Counted from the stretch's first letter, positions 1-5,985 are shown. The stretch: 7,585 nucleotides of DNA from JBCBEX01 sp039177895 (GCA_039177895.1 JBCDFO010000243.1:1-7585); one strand, 5' to 3'. Notes: a model not told the origin generated them from the sequence alone. Numbers and translations are program-made.

Positions 1-336
1 ATCCGGCTCGGCGGCGCGTGCCGGGCGCTCGCGCAGGTGCTGGAGCACCACATCGAGAGCGAGATCCGCACGACGATCCTCGGTCACGTCCAGCGCGGTG
101 GCACGCCCACGCCGTTCGACCGCGTGCTGGCTACCCGTTTCGGCGAACACGCCGCTCGCCTCGCCATCGACGGGCAGTTCGGGCGCATGGCCACGCTCAA
201 CGGCGGCGCGATGTCGAGCATCGGGCTCAACGAGGTCGCCAATAAGGTGAAGCAGGTGGAACCGGACAACCCCATCGTTGACGCTGCCGTGTCGGTCGGG
301 ACCTCGTTCGGGGTATCGAGCCTGCGGATCGGCTAG
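1..336 (+). CDS. pfkA: 6-phosphofructokinase, C-terminal part (5' end outside window)
   Basis: The frame is open from base 1 and gives the last 111 residues of a phosphofructokinase, the glycolytic enzyme that phosphorylates fructose 6-phosphate to the 1,6-bisphosphate in the cytoplasm. The segment IRTTILGHVQRGGTPTPFDR is the family hallmark. R23, H29 and R32 of the visible fragment have the spacing of the fructose-6-phosphate ligands R243, H249 and R252 of the E. coli enzyme. The stretch RTTILGHVQRGGTPTPFDRV followed by LATRFG resembles the group III (actinobacterial-type) enzymes, some of which use pyrophosphate. The nucleotide-binding half that decides ATP or PPi use is not in the window, so the donor is unknown. 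The gene ends 20 bp before a strong hairpin and converges with dnaN. The family call is firm; the subgroup is an inference. Confidence 0.93.
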   Translation: MRLGGACRALAQVLEHHIESEIRTTILGHVQRGGTPTPFDRVLATRFGEHAARLAIDGQFGRMATLNGGAMSSIGLNEVANKVKQVEPDNPIVDAAVSVGTSFGVSSLRIG

Positions 337-355
337 CCGTACCCATACGCAAGAA

Positions 356-389
356 GAAGGGCCGCCTCTCGCGTGAGAAGCGGCCCTTC
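356..389. terminator. Bidirectional hairpin terminator between convergent pfkA and dnaN
   Basis: GAAGGGCCGC (356-365) pairs perfectly with GCGGCCCTTC (380-389). After one mismatch the stem continues as TCTC (367-370) with GAGA (375-378), closed by a GCGT tetraloop. The run upstream of the stem is A-rich (AAGAAGAAG), which gives U residues after the hairpin on the minus transcript; on the plus side only CTGTTT follows. It sits between the stop codons of two convergent genes, so it probably ends both transcripts, with the better U-tract on the dnaN side. Confidence 0.85.
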
Positions 390-412
390 GCTGTTTGAGA
401 TCAGGTGGTTGC

Positions 413-1543
413 TCAGGCGTACGTGTTGAGCATCACCGGCATGATGAGCATGAGCATGTCCTCGCCTTCGCCCTGCTCCACCGGCGTGACGACGCCCGCG
501 CGGTTGGGCGACGAGAAGGCGAACTGCACGTCCTCGCCGTCGAGGTTCGAGAGCACCTCGCCGAGATAGAGCGAGTTGAAGCCGATCTCCATCGGGTCGC
601 CGTCGTACTCACACAGCACCCGCTCCTTCGCCTCGGAGGCGCGCTCGATGTCCTCGGCCGAGATGGTCATCTCGTTGGGCTTGAGCGAGAGCCGGATCTG
701 GTGCGTCATCGACGACGAGTAGAGCGCGACGCGCTTGACGGCCTGCACCATCGCAGCGCGGCTGACCGTGAGCGTGCGGTCGTTGTCGACCGGGATGACG
801 GCCTCGTAGTTGGGGTAGGGCTCGTCGATCATGCGGCCGATCACCTTCGTGTCGCCGAAGTCGAAGCTGACGAAGCCGCCGCCCGCGCGGATCGTGCAGG
901 TGCCATCGCCCGCGGCCTTTCCTGCGAGGCTGAGCGCCTTCTCCGGCACCACGAAGTCGGCGGCGGTGTCGCTCGTGAGCGTGTCGAGCGTGAGCCGGAC
1001 GAGCCGGTGGCCGTCAGTCGCGACCACGCGCGTGTTCTCTGGATGGACCTGGAAGTAGACACCCATCATCGCTGGGCGCAGCGCGTCCTTGCTGACCGCG
1101 AAGCCAGTCTTGTCGATGGCGCGCTTCACGACGGCCGCCGGGGCCTCGATGGCCTGCTCCGCGTCGAGCTGCGGCAGCGCGGGGTAGTCCGCCCCGTCGT
1201 AGCCGACCATCTTGTAGCGTCCCTGATCGGTCGTGAGCTCAACGTTGAAGTCGCCGTCCGCGTGGAACGTGACGGGTAGGTCCGGGAGCGCGCGGAGCGT
1301 GTCGAGGAGCCGCTTCGCGGGGACTGCGATCCGCCCGCCGCCGTCGGTGCCGTTGGACTCGAAGGCGACGCTGAGGCGCTGCACGATCGAGATCTCGAGG
1401 TCGGTCGCGGAGATGCGGAGAACGTCGCCGTCGCGCTCAAACAGCGCGCACTCGAGGATGGGCAGGGTGCTCTTGGTCGGGACGGCTCCGCTCACGCTGC
1501 TCAGCGCGCGCTGGAGGTCCCCACTCGAAACCGAGAATTTCAT
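413..1543 (-). CDS. dnaN: DNA polymerase III beta subunit (sliding clamp)
   Basis: This 376-residue protein has the length of a bacterial beta clamp (E. coli 366). The clamp is a homodimeric ring that tethers the replicative polymerase and repair factors to DNA. It begins MKFSVSSGDLQRALSSV. It contains ATDGHRLV (175-182) at the junction toward the second domain fold, IDEPYPNYEAVIP (239-251) matching the family's FPDYxxVIP segment, and the C-terminal tail LIMPVML (366-372) that forms part of the partner-binding cleft. The frame stays open 75 bp further upstream, but that part (SSGCAVYSRPDL) looks non-coding and covers a DnaA box, so the ATG at 1543 is preferred. No Shine-Dalgarno sequence precedes it. 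The gene follows dnaA on the same strand after 160 bp. recF, often next, is absent: dnaN is followed by the convergent pfkA. Confidence 0.97.
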   Translation of the reverse strand: MKFSVSSGDLQRALSSVSGAVPTKSTLPILECALFERDGDVLRISATDLEISIVQRLSVAFESNGTDGGGRIAVPAKRLLDTLRALPDLPVTFHADGDFNVELTTDQGRYKMVGYDGADYPALPQLDAEQAIEAPAAVVKRAIDKTGFAVSKDALRPAMMGVYFQVHPENTRVVATDGHRLVRLTLDTLTSDTAADFVVPEKALSLAGKAAGDGTCTIRAGGGFVSFDFGDTKVIGRMIDEPYPNYEAVIPVDNDRTLTVSRAAMVQAVKRVALYSSSMTHQIRLSLKPNEMTISAEDIERASEAKERVLCEYDGDPMEIGFNSLYLGEVLSNLDGEDVQFAFSSPNRAGVVTPVEQGEGEDMLMLIMPVMLNTYA

Positions 1544-1567
1544 GGCGGCTGGGGGCGGAAATGCGGC

Positions 1568-1576
1568 TGTGGATAA
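1568..1576 (-). promoter_or_regulatory. Perfect DnaA box in the dnaA-dnaN intergenic region
   Basis: The plus strand reads TGTGGATAA, which is the exact consensus TTATCCACA on the minus strand. It lies 25 bp before the dnaN start codon and about 12 bp downstream of a promoter-like sequence. It could be a second box site of a bipartite origin, a DnaA-dependent control site for dnaN, or both. Confidence 0.8.
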
Positions 1577-1587
1577 GTCCGGACGTG

Positions 1588-1618
1588 AGTATACGGCGCA
1601 GCCCGACGAAGGTGCCAA
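1588..1618 (-). promoter_or_regulatory. Candidate dnaN promoter
   Basis: On the minus strand TTGGCA (1618-1613) is followed after 19 bp by TATACT (1593-1588). Each hexamer matches the sigma70 consensus at five of six positions, though the spacer is 2 bp longer than ideal. Transcription would start near 1580, just ahead of the perfect DnaA box. It is not of the TAnnTTTG type, so the housekeeping sigma factor of a Bacteroidota-like cell may not use it. Confidence 0.4.
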
Positions 1619-1649
1619 CTAGAGCGTTTTGCTGTGGGACAGTGAGGCC

Positions 1650-1703
1650 GTGTTGCCGTGGCTCTTCGCACGGGATCACGGCAACACAGCGCTACGGCAA
1701 TAC
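1650..1703. repeat. Triple 11-bp repeat with hairpin between dnaA and dnaN
   Basis: GTGTTGCCGTG (1650-1660) is the exact inverted copy of CACGGCAACAC (1677-1687), giving an 11-bp stem with a 16-nt loop. A third copy, TACGGCAATAC (1693-1703), repeats the second at 9 of 11 positions and abuts the dnaA stop codon. Downstream on the minus transcript there is no U-tract, so a simple intrinsic terminator is doubtful. Alternatives are a protein-binding iteron set, a 3'-end stabilising hairpin, or two competing RNA stems. Confidence 0.6.
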
Positions 1704-3257
1704 TTACCGTGTATGCAACTCCAGCTTGCCGCGCAGCTCCTCGATGGTCTCGCGGAAGCGGGGGTCCGTCTCGATCTGGTTCTCGACGCTGTTGAGTGCG
1801 TGGATCACGGTCGAGTGGTCGCGCCCGCCGAACTGGAGGCCGATGGACTTGAGCGACTGCTTCGTGAACTGCTTCGCGAAGTACATCGCCACCTGCCGCG
1901 CCTGCACCACCTCGCGTTTGCGCGTCCGGGCGCGAACGAGGTCCTCCGGAATCTCGAAGAACTCGCAGGTGATACGCTGGATCTCCTCGACGTTGAGCGT
2001 GATCCGGATGTCCTTGATGAGGTCCTTCAGCACCTCGCGCGCGAGCGGCAGGTCGATCTCGCGGTCGTGCAGCGCAGCGTGCGCGAGGAGCCGGATCAGC
2101 GAGCCCTCGAGCTCCCGGATGTTGCTCTTCACGTTCGTCGCCACGTAGTCGATCACCTCATCGGCGACGCGGATGCCGTCGTCCTCGGCCTTGCGCCGCA
2201 GAATTGCCGTGCGCGTCTCGAGCTCCGGGAGTTGCACGTCGGCCGCGAGGCCCCACGAGAAGCGCGAGAGCAGCCGCTCCTCGATTCCCACGATGTCCTT
2301 CGGTGCACGGTCTGACGAGAGCACGATCTGCTTGCCCGCCTGGTGGAGCGCGTTGAAGATGTGGAAGAACTCCTCCTGCGTCTTCTCCTTGCCGCCAAAG
2401 AACTGCACGTCGTCCACGATCAGCAGATCGATCTGGCGGTAGAAGTTGGAGAAGTCGTTCGCTGTGTTGGTCTGGATCGCCTGGACGAACTGGTTCGTGA
2501 AGCGCTCGCTGGATACGTAGAGCACCGTGTCGGCGTGGCCGTGCGCCTTGGCGTAGTTACCGATGGCCTGGATCAGGTGCGTCTTGCCGAGACCGACCCC
2601 GCCATAGATAAGGAACGGGTTGAATGAGGTCCCGCCGGGCTGCTGCGCGATGGCCCAGGAGGCGCTGCGCGCGAGGCGGTTGCAGTCGCCCTCAATGAAG
2701 CGCTCGAAGGTGTAGCCCGGATTGAGGTTGGGGTCCACCTGCGGCTTGCGGATACCCGGGATGACGAACGGGCTCGCGGGCGGCGGCAGGTGGTAGGGCG
2801 GCGTCGGCTCGTCCCGGCGGGTGGTCGGCACGGCTCCCGGCGGGAGAGGTTGCCCTGGCACAGCCTGCTGCTGAGGCGAGCCAGGCCGAGCCGGGAGGTG
2901 CATTGACGTGCCCGGGCGTCCGGTCGTGCCACCATGGGGCGGACGCTCGGTGGCGTCGCGGGGCGTCGCGGTGCCCGGTGCTTGCGGAGCCTCAATCAGG
3001 ATGTCGTAGTAGAGGCGTCCGTTAGGACCGAGGACTTTCGTAACGGTCTTCCGCAGCAGCGCAAAGTAGTGTTCCTCGATCCACTCGTAGTAGAACCGGC
3101 TGGGGAGCTGCACGGTGAGCTTGCGGAGCCCGTCCTCCTCGACGAGGCTGACTGCTTTGAGGGGGGCGAACCAGGTGCGGTAGCTCTGACGGTTGATGTT
3201 GTCCCGGATAATGTCCAGGCAGCGGTCCCAAATGTCGTGCGGCGCGTCGGGATGCAT
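1704..3257 (-). CDS. dnaA: Chromosomal replication initiator protein DnaA
   Basis: This 517-residue AAA+ ATPase binds DnaA boxes and opens the origin. Domain I (about 1-87) starts MHPDAPHDIWDRCL and includes QSYRTWFAPLK and FYYEWIEEHY. Domain II (about 88-170) is a linker rich in Pro, Gly, Thr and Gln, clearly longer than in E. coli (total 467 residues). Domain III has Walker A GGVGLGKT (219-226), Walker B LLIVDD (278-283), sensor I LSSDR (313-317), a likely arginine finger R332 in LLSRFSWG, and sensor II SNIRELEG (378-385). Domain IV carries the DnaA-box signature FGGRDHSTVIHALNSV (476-491). The frame extends 40 codons upstream to 3377, but those residues do not resemble a DnaA N-terminus, so the ATG at 3257 is chosen. 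No Shine-Dalgarno is visible. It is followed by dnaN on the same strand and preceded by the likely origin, so autoregulation by the upstream boxes is plausible. Confidence 0.97.
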   Translation of the reverse strand: MHPDAPHDIWDRCLDIIRDNINRQSYRTWFAPLKAVSLVEEDGLRKLTVQLPSRFYYEWIEEHYFALLRKTVTKVLGPNGRLYYDILIEAPQAPGTATPRDATERPPHGGTTGRPGTSMHLPARPGSPQQQAVPGQPLPPGAVPTTRRDEPTPPYHLPPPASPFVIPGIRKPQVDPNLNPGYTFERFIEGDCNRLARSASWAIAQQPGGTSFNPFLIYGGVGLGKTHLIQAIGNYAKAHGHADTVLYVSSERFTNQFVQAIQTNTANDFSNFYRQIDLLIVDDVQFFGGKEKTQEEFFHIFNALHQAGKQIVLSSDRAPKDIVGIEERLLSRFSWGLAADVQLPELETRTAILRRKAEDDGIRVADEVIDYVATNVKSNIRELEGSLIRLLAHAALHDREIDLPLAREVLKDLIKDIRITLNVEEIQRITCEFFEIPEDLVRARTRKREVVQARQVAMYFAKQFTKQSLKSIGLQFGGRDHSTVIHALNSVENQIETDPRFRETIEELRGKLELHTR

Positions 3258-3346
3258 CGAGGGGTGGCGGTACTCAGGAGCGGGGAGCGTCCCCGCAAGG
3301 CGCAGTGGCGATGCGCCAACGAAAAGGGCGGGTGGGTGGTAAGGGT

Positions 3347-3378
3347 CCAAGTTATCGGTCAGCACGGAGACCCGCAAC
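3347..3378 (-). promoter_or_regulatory. Candidate dnaA promoter, Bacteroidota style
   Basis: On the minus strand GTTG (3378-3375) is followed after 20 bp by TAACTTGG (3354-3347). This resembles the -33 TTG and -7 TAnnTTTG elements with one mismatch in the latter. Transcription would begin near 3340, about 80 bp before the dnaA start, and the perfect DnaA box lies about 25 bp upstream of the -33 element. The match is modest. Confidence 0.35.
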
Positions 3379-3401
3379 AGAAGGACGATGAGCGAGTGGC
3401 G

Positions 3402-3410
3402 TTATCCACA
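3402..3410 (+). promoter_or_regulatory. Perfect DnaA box TTATCCACA
   Basis: Exact match to the nine-base consensus, 145 bp upstream of the dnaA start codon and inside the putative origin. It probably acts as a high-affinity anchor for DnaA and may contribute to repression of dnaA. Confidence 0.88.
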
Positions 3411-3487
3411 ATGCCACACACGCGACACAGTGCCTCACGGGTAGGACTCCTCAGGATTTGGCACGCGAAGCGCTCACCATCCACATT

Positions 3488-3496
3488 TTATCAACA
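3488..3496 (+). promoter_or_regulatory. DnaA box TTATCAACA (one mismatch)
   Basis: Differs from TTATCCACA only at position 6. Two bases before it lies CCATCCACA (3477-3485), a two-mismatch box in the same direction, so the pair could bind two DnaA protomers at the edge of the AT-rich patch. Confidence 0.6.
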
Positions 3497-3512
3497 TAAT
3501 TAGTTTGGCGCT

Positions 3513-3520
3513 CAAAATTA
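3513..3520 (-). promoter_or_regulatory. TAnnTTTG -7 element facing dnaA
   Basis: CAAAATTA on the plus strand is TAATTTTG on the minus strand, an exact match to the Bacteroidota -7 consensus. No good TTTG is seen at the expected distance upstream, and the site lies in AT-rich DNA where chance matches are more likely. If real, it would give dnaA a leader of about 250 nt crossing the perfect DnaA box. Confidence 0.3.
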
Positions 3521-3618
3521 ATATTATCAAACGCTTGAATGCTAACATCTGTGCGTTGTCGAGACGCCCCGGAGCCCGGTGGGTGAAACTTGAATCGCTT
3601 GCCTGCAGAGGAGGAGAG

Positions 3619-3650
3619 GTATCCACAGATTGTGCACAGGCTGTGGGCAA
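3619..3650. promoter_or_regulatory. Cluster of imperfect DnaA boxes
   Basis: GTATCCACA (3619-3627) differs from the consensus only at position 1. TTGTGCACA (3630-3638) has two mismatches, and TGTGGGCAA (3642-3650) is TTGCCCACA on the minus strand with two mismatches. The three sit 2 to 3 bp apart. The dense spacing supports a DnaA-binding array on the yceD side of the AT-rich patch. Confidence 0.55.
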
Positions 3651-3732
3651 CCGGGCTCGCCGTCCAGCGTTGATCGTAAGCCATCGCTCCTCCAAAGCCC
3701 CAACGGGCCTGTGCGGAGAATTCGCGGAGCAC

Positions 3733-3763
3733 TTGGCTGCCCTCAGGCGTCTCCGTATTTTCC
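3733..3763 (+). promoter_or_regulatory. Weak promoter candidate for the yceD-rpmF genes
   Basis: TTGGCT (3733-3738) is followed after 17 bp by TATTTT (3756-3761). Read in the Bacteroidota style this is TTG, 20 bp, then TATTTTCC, with two mismatches to TAnnTTTG. It would leave a leader of about 100 nt before the yceD start. No better candidate was found between the box cluster and the gene. Confidence 0.3.
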
Positions 3764-3871
3764 GCGTCTGCGCTGGAATCACGCTTTGTAAGCCTAGCCG
3801 AGTACGCACGTCGTACCCCGTAGCATTCGCTCTCACTCGCGTGTCCAGCCTGTACTTTCCCGACTTGACGC

Positions 3872-4408
3872 ATGCTCCTGATCGACACCGCCGCGCTGAG
3901 TGCAGGCACCCAGACGCTCGATCTGCGTCCTGAAGCCGAGGCACTCGACCTCGAACCGACGGCCTTCAGTGCCATCGCGCTCGACGTGCAGCTTGACTAC
4001 CGCGACCTCGATCCGCGCAGCCGGAGGCTGTACCTACGCTTCCACGTGACGGCCACCGCGCATCTCGTCTGCGACCGCACCCTCGCTCCGTTCGACGAGC
4101 CCGTCGAGGGCGCGCACACGCTGCTCTACGTCCCTGCCGACTCCCCCTTGTTGCCGGACGACGACAGCGAGGACGACGACGTGCGGATCCTCCCAGACGA
4201 TCTTGCCCCGGTTGACATCGCCGACGCGGTGCGCGAGACCTTGCTGCTCGCTCTGCCTATGCGCCGCGTTGCTCCCGAGGCGCGCGACCAGGACCTGCCG
4301 ACTACTTTCGGAGCACTAACCACTCCCGAGGGCACGCCCATCGACGCCCGCTGGGAAGCGCTTCTGTCGCTTTCTTCCGACGACACCGAAGGGCCGGACG
4401 CGTCCTGA
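3872..4408 (+). CDS. yceD: YceD family protein (DUF177), 23S rRNA accumulation factor
   Basis: This 178-residue protein fits the YceD/DUF177 family, whose E. coli member lies just before rpmF and is needed for normal 23S rRNA accumulation. Supporting features are the early beta-rich part with DYRDLDPRSRRLYLRFHV (about 42-59), ATAHLVCDRTLAPFDEPVEG (61-80), the helix before LLLALPM (124-130), and the final DARWEALLSL (158-167). An acidic stretch DDDSEDDDV (96-104) lies in the middle. Many members have cysteines after the LALPM motif; here that segment reads RRVAPEARDQD and the only cysteine is C67. The sequence is divergent, and the call rests partly on position 57 bp before rpmF. The ATG has no Shine-Dalgarno; no alternative start seems better. 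Confidence 0.82.
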   Translation: MLLIDTAALSAGTQTLDLRPEAEALDLEPTAFSAIALDVQLDYRDLDPRSRRLYLRFHVTATAHLVCDRTLAPFDEPVEGAHTLLYVPADSPLLPDDDSEDDDVRILPDDLAPVDIADAVRETLLLALPMRRVAPEARDQDLPTTFGALTTPEGTPIDARWEALLSLSSDDTEGPDAS

Positions 4409-4465
4409 GCGCCGAGCCCGCGCATGCGCTCTTCAACCTCTGCCTAGCTTAGCCCCCCCGATCCC

Positions 4466-4660
4466 ATGGCCAACCCCAAACGACGCCACTCGAAAGCGCG
4501 CACCCGCAAGCGCCGCGCCCAGTACAAGGTCCGCTCCCTGCCGGTCGTGCAGGAGTGCCCCAGCTGTGGTAGCCCTCACAAGCGCCACCGCGCCTGCCCG
4601 AGCTGCGGCTACTACCGCGGTCGTCAGGTGGTCGCCGTGAAGGAGGAGTCGTTCCTCTAG
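4466..4660 (+). CDS. rpmF: 50S ribosomal protein L32
   Basis: A 64-residue basic protein beginning MANPKRRHSKARTRKRRAQ, typical of L32, a component of the large ribosomal subunit. It keeps the zinc-ribbon cysteines: CPSC (31-34) and CPSC (44-47), so it is the zinc-binding form. It follows yceD by 57 bp and precedes plsX by 235 bp on the same strand, the widespread yceD-rpmF-plsX order. The start has no clear Shine-Dalgarno; a run of seven C residues lies just ahead (about 4453-4459). Confidence 0.97.
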   Translation: MANPKRRHSKARTRKRRAQYKVRSLPVVQECPSCGSPHKRHRACPSCGYYRGRQVVAVKEESFL

Positions 4661-4671
4661 GCTCGTCGGAT

Positions 4672-4688
4672 CGCAGGTGACCCCTGCG
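4672..4688 (+). terminator. Small hairpin after rpmF
   Basis: CGCAGG (4672-4677) pairs with CCTGCG (4683-4688) around a 5-nt loop, 11 bp after the rpmF stop codon. No U-tract follows. It may partly separate rpmF from plsX transcription, or merely protect the rpmF 3' end. Confidence 0.3.
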
Positions 4689-4768
4689 CACCTTGCTACC
4701 CCCGCGCTGTACGCGCCGTCTAGCTCTGGCTGGGCGGCGTTTGCGCGTAGATATGGCCTCTGCTTCTG

Positions 4769-4795
4769 ACGCCCCCTCCGCTGTGTTTGGGGCGT
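4769..4795 (+). terminator. GC-rich stem between rpmF and plsX
   Basis: ACGCCCC (4769-4775) pairs with GGGGCGT (4789-4795), leaving a 13-nt loop. There is no T-run after it. It lies upstream of the plsX -7 element, so it could be a weak terminator for rpmF read-through. Evidence is the inverted repeat only. Confidence 0.25.
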
Positions 4796-4827
4796 GCGCG
4801 ATGGGATCGTGCAAACGCGCCCCCCCG

Positions 4828-4835
4828 TATATTTG
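4828..4835 (+). promoter_or_regulatory. Candidate plsX promoter (-7 element TATATTTG)
   Basis: TATATTTG matches the Bacteroidota -7 consensus TAnnTTTG exactly and stands out in GC-rich DNA right after seven C residues. Transcription would start near 4842, about 54 nt before plsX. No clear TTTG is present at the expected -33 position. It suggests that plsX has its own promoter in addition to any read-through from rpmF. Confidence 0.45.
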
Positions 4836-4895
4836 CGGACGCATCTCTTCTCTCCTGTCTACCAGGCTTCCCCGGCGAAGCCGCTCTAGCACCTC

Positions 4896-5900
4896 ATGCC
4901 CATGTCCGTCCGTGTTGCCGTTGATGCGATGGGGGGCGATCATGCTCCATCCGTAGTCGTCGAAGGAGCCGTGGAGGCCGCCCGGGCTGGAGAGGTAGCC
5001 GTGGTCCTAGTCGGGCCCGAGGAAGCGATCCGAGCTCACCTCGACGGTCTCGACCACGAGGGGTTGCCGATTCAGGTCGTGAATGCTCCGGAGGTGATCG
5101 GCATGGACGAGTCGCCGACGGTGGCGCTGAAGACGAAGCGGCAGTCGTCCATCCATATTGGGCTCGGGCTCCATAAGCGTGGCGACGCCGATGCGTTTAT
5201 CTCCGCAGGCAACACAGGCGCGGTGATGGCGGCGGGGCTGTTCCTGGTCGGACGCCTCCCCGGTGTGAGTCGCGCGCCGCTGCCGGGATACTTCCCCACG
5301 ACCCAGGGCGTCGGCCTCGTGCTCGACGTCGGTGCCAACGTGGATTGTCGGCCTGAGCACCTCGTGCAATTTGCCCAGATGGGCCACGTGTACGTGGAGA
5401 AGGTTATGGGGAAGGCGAACCCGAGCGTGGGCCTCGTCAACGTGGGGGAGGAGCCGGGCAAGGGCAACGAGCTCGCCAAGGCGGCCTATCCGCTACTCCA
5501 GAACGCCGGACTCAACTTCATTGGCAACATCGAAGGCCGCGACGTGCTCGCGCACGGGGCCGACGTGGTGGTGTGCGACGGCTTCGTGGGCAACGTGATG
5601 CTGAAGCTCGGCGAGAGCTTCTCGACGGTGCTCCCGCAGATGGTCAAGCGCGAGATCGGCAAGCAGCAGCTTGGGCCGGAGGACCAGCGGACCATCGCCA
5701 CGGTGCTGCGCGGTGTCACGGAGCCGTTCAACTACGAGAACGTCGGCGGGGCCCCGCTCCTCGGCATCGACGGGACCGTCCTGATCGGGCACGGCAGCTC
5801 GTCAGCGCGCGCCATCACGCAGCTCATTCGGCAGGCCGCCACGATGGTACGCACGGGCGTCCGCGAGGCCATCGCCGAGACGTTCGCCGAGGCAGGCTGA
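4896..5900 (+). CDS. plsX: Phosphate acyltransferase PlsX
   Basis: A 334-residue protein of normal length for PlsX, the peripheral membrane enzyme that converts acyl-ACP and phosphate to acyl phosphate, the donor used by PlsY for lysophosphatidic acid synthesis. Motifs in order: DAMGGDHAP (10-18), SPTVALKTKR (73-82), FISAGNTGAVMAAG (101-114), LDVGANVDCRPEHL (143-156), VGEEPGKGNEL (183-193), GNIEGRD (210-216), CDGFVGNVMLK (227-237) and LIGHGSS (296-302). A second ATG two codons later (4902, MSVRVAVDAMGG) is an equally good start; neither has a Shine-Dalgarno. It is on the same strand as yceD and rpmF. fabH, often next, is absent: plsX is followed at 12 bp by the stop codon of a convergent metH-tail remnant. 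Confidence 0.97.
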   Translation: MPMSVRVAVDAMGGDHAPSVVVEGAVEAARAGEVAVVLVGPEEAIRAHLDGLDHEGLPIQVVNAPEVIGMDESPTVALKTKRQSSIHIGLGLHKRGDADAFISAGNTGAVMAAGLFLVGRLPGVSRAPLPGYFPTTQGVGLVLDVGANVDCRPEHLVQFAQMGHVYVEKVMGKANPSVGLVNVGEEPGKGNELAKAAYPLLQNAGLNFIGNIEGRDVLAHGADVVVCDGFVGNVMLKLGESFSTVLPQMVKREIGKQQLGPEDQRTIATVLRGVTEPFNYENVGGAPLLGIDGTVLIGHGSSSARAITQLIRQAATMVRTGVREAIAETFAEAG

Positions 5901-5926
5901 GCGAGGGAACGGCTACCCTTCTCGCA

Positions 5927-5949
5927 CGACAGCCTCAACCACGCTGTCG
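5927..5949. terminator. Possible hairpin terminator downstream of plsX
   Basis: CGACAGC (5927-5933) pairs with GCTGTCG (5943-5949) around a 9-nt loop, 26 bp after the plsX stop. No T-run follows on either strand. It lies inside the metH-tail remnant. It is the only stem seen between plsX and the minus-strand genes. Confidence 0.3.
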
Positions 5950-5985
5950 CTGCCTAGCTGCGATATCGGGGCCATAGGCGCACTC

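Larger units (their letters stand above)
3484..3540. other. AT-rich candidate DNA unwinding element
   Basis: About three quarters of these 57 bases are A or T, in sharp contrast to the GC-rich neighbours. The patch includes two direct copies of TTATCAA (3488-3494 and 3524-3530), 36 bp apart, and TTAATATTATC. Its place between the perfect box (3402) and the box cluster (3619-3650) fits a duplex-opening region. No thermodynamic calculation was made. Confidence 0.6.
3258..3871. other. Putative chromosomal origin of replication (oriC)
   Basis: This gene-free stretch of about 610 bp lies between the divergent dnaA and yceD genes. It holds a perfect DnaA box (3402-3410), a one-mismatch box (3488-3496), a cluster of weaker boxes (3619-3650) and an AT-rich patch (3484-3540) in an otherwise GC-rich sequence. 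The better boxes on the dnaA side and in the patch all read in the same direction. Open frames across it have unlikely protein sequences. Placement next to dnaA-dnaN is the classical bacterial arrangement. The part from 3655 to 3871 shows only a weak promoter candidate. Origin function is inferred from context, not shown. Confidence 0.75.

Noticed and set aside
395..1279. Long plus-strand open frame (294 codons) opposite dnaN
   Set aside because: Arg-, Val- and His-rich shadow of a GC-rich gene; dnaN on the other strand is unmistakable.
1544..1618. Upstream extension of dnaN by 25 codons
   Set aside because: Residues do not fit a clamp N-terminus, and the stretch covers the DnaA box and promoter-like sequence; the MKFSV start is canonical.
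1629..2315. Plus-strand open frame (228 codons) opposite dnaA
   Set aside because: Antisense shadow of the AAA+ part of dnaA, with no recognisable protein features.
3352..3360. TTATCGGTC as a further DnaA box
   Set aside because: Only the first five bases match the consensus, so it is not counted as a box.
3258..3377. Upstream extension of dnaA by 40 codons
   Set aside because: Residues do not resemble domain I; the MHPDAPHDIWDRC start gives a normal N-terminus.
3451..3975. Overlapping open frames in the dnaA-yceD gap (minus 3451-3975 and 3474-3944, plus 3505-3933)
   Set aside because: Low-complexity, no family resemblance, mutually overlapping and crossing the DnaA boxes; better explained as non-coding origin DNA.
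4420..4429. Perfect palindrome GCGCATGCGC between yceD and rpmF
   Set aside because: Ten-base palindromes of G and C are common in such DNA and no loop or partner sites are present.
4449..4943. Minus-strand open frame (164 codons) across rpmF and the plsX start
   Set aside because: Antisense to two well-supported genes and composed mostly of Arg, Gly, Ser and Pro.
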